DNA of 64,000 nt from Enterococcus sp. (GTDB taxonomy: Bacteria; Bacillota; Bacilli; Lactobacillales; Enterococcaceae), in contig NZ_JALAHI010000142.1 in the NCBI RefSeq assembly GCF_022711995.1, positions 1-64,000 on the forward strand, given 5' to 3'. Numbering within the stretch: position 1 is the stretch's first letter; each line of letters opens with the position of its first letter. The position numbers and the translations under genes were made by a program. This document shows, piece by piece, positions 62,244 to 64,000 of this stretch. The notes under the pieces are model-generated. The model was not told the DNA's origin. It saw only the letters and a program-made list of their open reading frames with translations, and ran no database searches.

Positions 62244-63050
62244 ATGAAAACCGATTATTCGCTATCCACCGGGGCCACTGTTAGTCTCTATCCTGCAACT
62301 GAGGAAGAAGCCTATTTGCTTTACTTTCACGGTGGGGGTTTCGTCTACGGCAGTCGGCAAGACATTCCCAGCCCATTGATCGATTTGTTTCATGAACACA
62401 ACTATACGATCTTATCTATGGATTATTTGTTGGCACCCAACAGTTCTCTTTCGGAAATCATTGACACTGCCTGGGAAAATTTCTTGGAACTAAAAGAGAA
62501 GATCATCAAGGATCGCCCTTATCGAATCTGCGGTCGCTCAGCGGGAGGGTATCTGATGCTGGCTTTAACGAAAAGAATCCTTGCTGCAGGACTGGCTATG
62601 CCAGAATCCCTGATCAATTTTTACGGCTATACAGACTTTGCTTTTATTAACACTTCTCGACAGACCAATCAGCCGCCATTAGCTGAATCCCTTTTGCCAA
62701 AAATTGAGTTGAAGGAGAAAGTATGGGACGATCCCCAGTTTCAGCGTTATCTATTTTATATCTATGCCCTTCAGCAACAAACATTGACCGAAGTATATGG
62801 CATTTCCTCCGATCGGCTAGCTGATTATGCACTCACAGCAGAAGAACTGCAACACTTCCCGCCAGTTTTTAGTACAGCCAGCAGTACCGATGAAGAAGTG
62901 CCCTTTCGCTACAGTAAGGCATTAAAAAAAATACCAGGAAGTAAATTTACAGCCGTCTATGATCTCCCTCATGATTTCTTGAAAGAAACAGACAACGAAC
63001 AAGTCCAAATGGTTTTCGCCCGTCTAAGTGCATGGCTGAATGAGCATTGA
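62244..63050 (+). CDS. Alpha/beta hydrolase (HSL-like carboxylesterase fold)
   Basis: 268 residues. Oxyanion-hole motif YFHGGGFVYGSRQD near 28-41, SMDYLLAPNS, nucleophile elbow ICGRSAGGYLML with Ser near 96, and a C-terminal DLPHDFL providing the His. This is the hormone-sensitive lipase/esterase type. ATG directly follows the pucR stop, so it is co-transcribed with the regulator and may process a substrate or analogue of the ureide pathway, but nothing in the sequence shows this. Confidence 0.8.
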   Translation: MKTDYSLSTGATVSLYPATEEEAYLLYFHGGGFVYGSRQDIPSPLIDLFHEHNYTILSMDYLLAPNSSLSEIIDTAWENFLELKEKIIKDRPYRICGRSAGGYLMLALTKRILAAGLAMPESLINFYGYTDFAFINTSRQTNQPPLAESLLPKIELKEKVWDDPQFQRYLFYIYALQQQTLTEVYGISSDRLADYALTAEELQHFPPVFSTASSTDEEVPFRYSKALKKIPGSKFTAVYDLPHDFLKETDNEQVQMVFARLSAWLNEH

Positions 63051-63076
63051 TCAAAAAACAATTAACATATAGCTTT

Positions 63077-63144
63077 CGCAGACAGTAGAGTGTTATTAAA
63101 AGAGACCTCCGCTGCCTGCGTTCTTTTTCTCTGCTCTTTTAATA
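63077..63144 (+). repeat. Two interleaved stems before the antiporter gene
   Basis: CGCAGACAG (63077-63085) pairs with CTGCCTGCG (63112-63120, one mismatch), while TATTAAAAGAG (63094-63104) pairs perfectly with CTCTTTTAATA (63134-63144). The pairs cross, so they are exclusive or pseudoknotted. One of them may be the terminator of the hydrolase gene. Confidence 0.5.
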
Positions 63145-63191
63145 GAAAAATCATCCTTCAATGCTTACTCGCGCCAAGATTGCAGGTTACA

Positions 63192-63200
63192 TGCTATACT
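63192..63200 (+). promoter_or_regulatory. Extended -10 promoter of the antiporter gene
   Basis: TGCTATACT (TGn extended -10), 37 bases before the start codon. Confidence 0.5.
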
Positions 63201-63236
63201 AGATATGATTATTTGAAAGAAAGAAGGATGAATTTA

Positions 63237-64000
63237 ATGGAATTTGTAGGTATCTTATGCCTGATCCTCCTAACAACCACAATTTTCTCTCATATCGCCA
63301 GACGGATTGGCGTTCCTGCTGTGATTGGGCAATTATTGGCAGGTATTTTATTAGGAGGTGCAGGACTTAATTGGGTCCATCCAGACATCTTAGTTCACGA
63401 TTTTTCCGAGATCGGTGTTATTTTGTTAATGTTTTTAGCCGGTTTGGAAAGTGACATTTCATTGCTGAAACGCTATTTTCGCCCGGGAATGTTTGTAGCG
63501 GTCCTAGGGATCCTCTTCCCGATGCTGTTCGGCTATCTCACAGGTGTCGGATTCCAGAGCAGCGGAACGGAGGCCTTCTTTTTTGGGATCGTTCTAGCGG
63601 CTACTTCTGTCAGCATCTCTGTGGAAGTGCTTAAAGAATTAAATGTTGTGAATACCAAAGAAGGTTCCACGATTTTAGGTGCTTCAGTCGTCGACGATAT
63701 TTTAGTCGTCTTGGTATTAAGCCTCAGCCTTTCCTTTTTGGGAGGATCTGGCACACAAAGCACACCGTTGCCGGTTACGCTGCTTGTCGAACTGATTTAT
63801 TTTGTTTTGATCTTTCTACTGGTGAAATGGATTGCGCCATTCTTGCTGTCTTTAGCAGAAAAACTCTTTGCCAATGCATCAGTCATCATTATGTCACTGA
63901 TCATTTGTTTAGGAATGGCTTATCTCGCTGATTTGGTCGGTTTAAGCTCAGTGATTGGTGCCTTCTTCGCCGGCATCGCAGTCAGCCAAACCAAAGTTAA
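63237..64000 (+). CDS. Cation:proton antiporter, CPA2/NapA type (partial, C-terminus outside window)
   Basis: About 254 residues are present from ATG 63237 (AGAAGGATG upstream). Repeated hydrophobic helices with ARRIGVPAVIGQLLAGILLGG, IGVILLMFLAGLE, AATSVSISVEVL and GASVVDDILVVLVL; the Asp-Asp pair of the last motif is the ion-binding site of electrogenic Na+/H+ antiporters such as enterococcal NapA. The gene continues beyond the right edge, so no statement on a C-terminal regulatory domain is possible. Confidence 0.88.
   Translation, partial: MEFVGILCLILLTTTIFSHIARRIGVPAVIGQLLAGILLGGAGLNWVHPDILVHDFSEIGVILLMFLAGLESDISLLKRYFRPGMFVAVLGILFPMLFGYLTGVGFQSSGTEAFFFGIVLAATSVSISVEVLKELNVVNTKEGSTILGASVVDDILVVLVLSLSLSFLGGSGTQSTPLPVTLLVELIYFVLIFLLVKWIAPFLLSLAEKLFANASVIIMSLIICLGMAYLADLVGLSSVIGAFFAGIAVSQTKV

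Noticed and set aside
1..64000. CRISPR arrays, tRNA or rRNA genes, prophage
   Set aside because: No regular repeat-spacer pattern, no cloverleaf-like or rRNA-like sequence and no phage structural genes were noticed on reading either strand.

Overview
The window looks like a chromosomal segment of a low-GC Firmicute, most probably an Enterococcus; I cannot name the species. Reasons: a citrate-fermentation locus with the lactic-acid-bacterial gene set (citC-D-E-F-X, a separate biotin carrier, oadH-like subunit, GntR-type CitO, CitMHS transporter), strong AGGAGG-type ribosome binding sites, a Gram-positive LexA box, cre (CcpA) sites, an ECF folate S component under a THF riboswitch and a heterodimeric multidrug ABC pair.

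Layout. 1-8.3 kb: flavin oxidoreductase, TIGR02328-type DNA glycosylase-like protein, quinone oxidoreductase, an orphan potD followed by an exo-type amidohydrolase, then a decayed IS200/IS605 (TnpB) remnant beside a truncated prepilin peptidase, and an Mga-type regulator. 8.5-19.7 kb: the citrate lyase / Na+-pumping oxaloacetate decarboxylase operon (minus strand: oadH-oadD-oadB-oadG-like-citC-citD-citE-citF-citX-oadA) divergent from citH-citO-citG (plus strand). 19.7-25.8 kb: a divergent two-component system, an SOS pair (Y-family polymerase with LexA box, SRAP/YedK) and small genes. 25.9-30.5 kb: a heterodimeric ABC exporter preceded by a 26-residue leader peptide and a terminator (attenuator), then an ssb paralogue. 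30.6-34.2 kb: membrane-anchored Asp-box protein, folC, folT with a THF riboswitch.

34.2-52.1 kb is a complete histidine-fermentation region: ftcD-fchA-fhs-permease-hutH-yitT-hutD on the minus strand, hutI (minus) and hutU (plus), a formate/nitrite channel, a MutL-type protein and a 1015-residue BTAD/AAA/TPR regulator. The gene set converts histidine to glutamate, ammonia and formyl-THF; Fhs running in reverse would yield ATP and formate, which the FNT channel could export. Two almost identical cre sites, each a full consensus match, lie upstream of ftcD and hutU.

52.2-63.0 kb is a ureidoglycolate/oxalurate energy module: FdrA fused to a YlbE (DUF1116) domain in one 1002-residue protein, DUF2877 protein, MFS transporter, carbamate kinase, dicarboxylate symporter and an AllD-like dehydrogenase, with a divergent PucR regulator. 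A perfect 10+10 bp inverted repeat and a cre sit in the divergent promoter. The predicted route is ureidoglycolate to oxalurate to oxamate plus carbamoyl phosphate, then ATP. The window ends inside a Na+/H+ antiporter gene.

The most interesting non-coding signals are the leader-peptide attenuator of the ABC exporter, a possible Shine-Dalgarno switch before allD, the PucR palindrome, the THF riboswitch overlapping the hutD stop codon, and an 18-bp perfect palindrome between the divergent citrate operons. All structure calls were made by eye and were not folded computationally.
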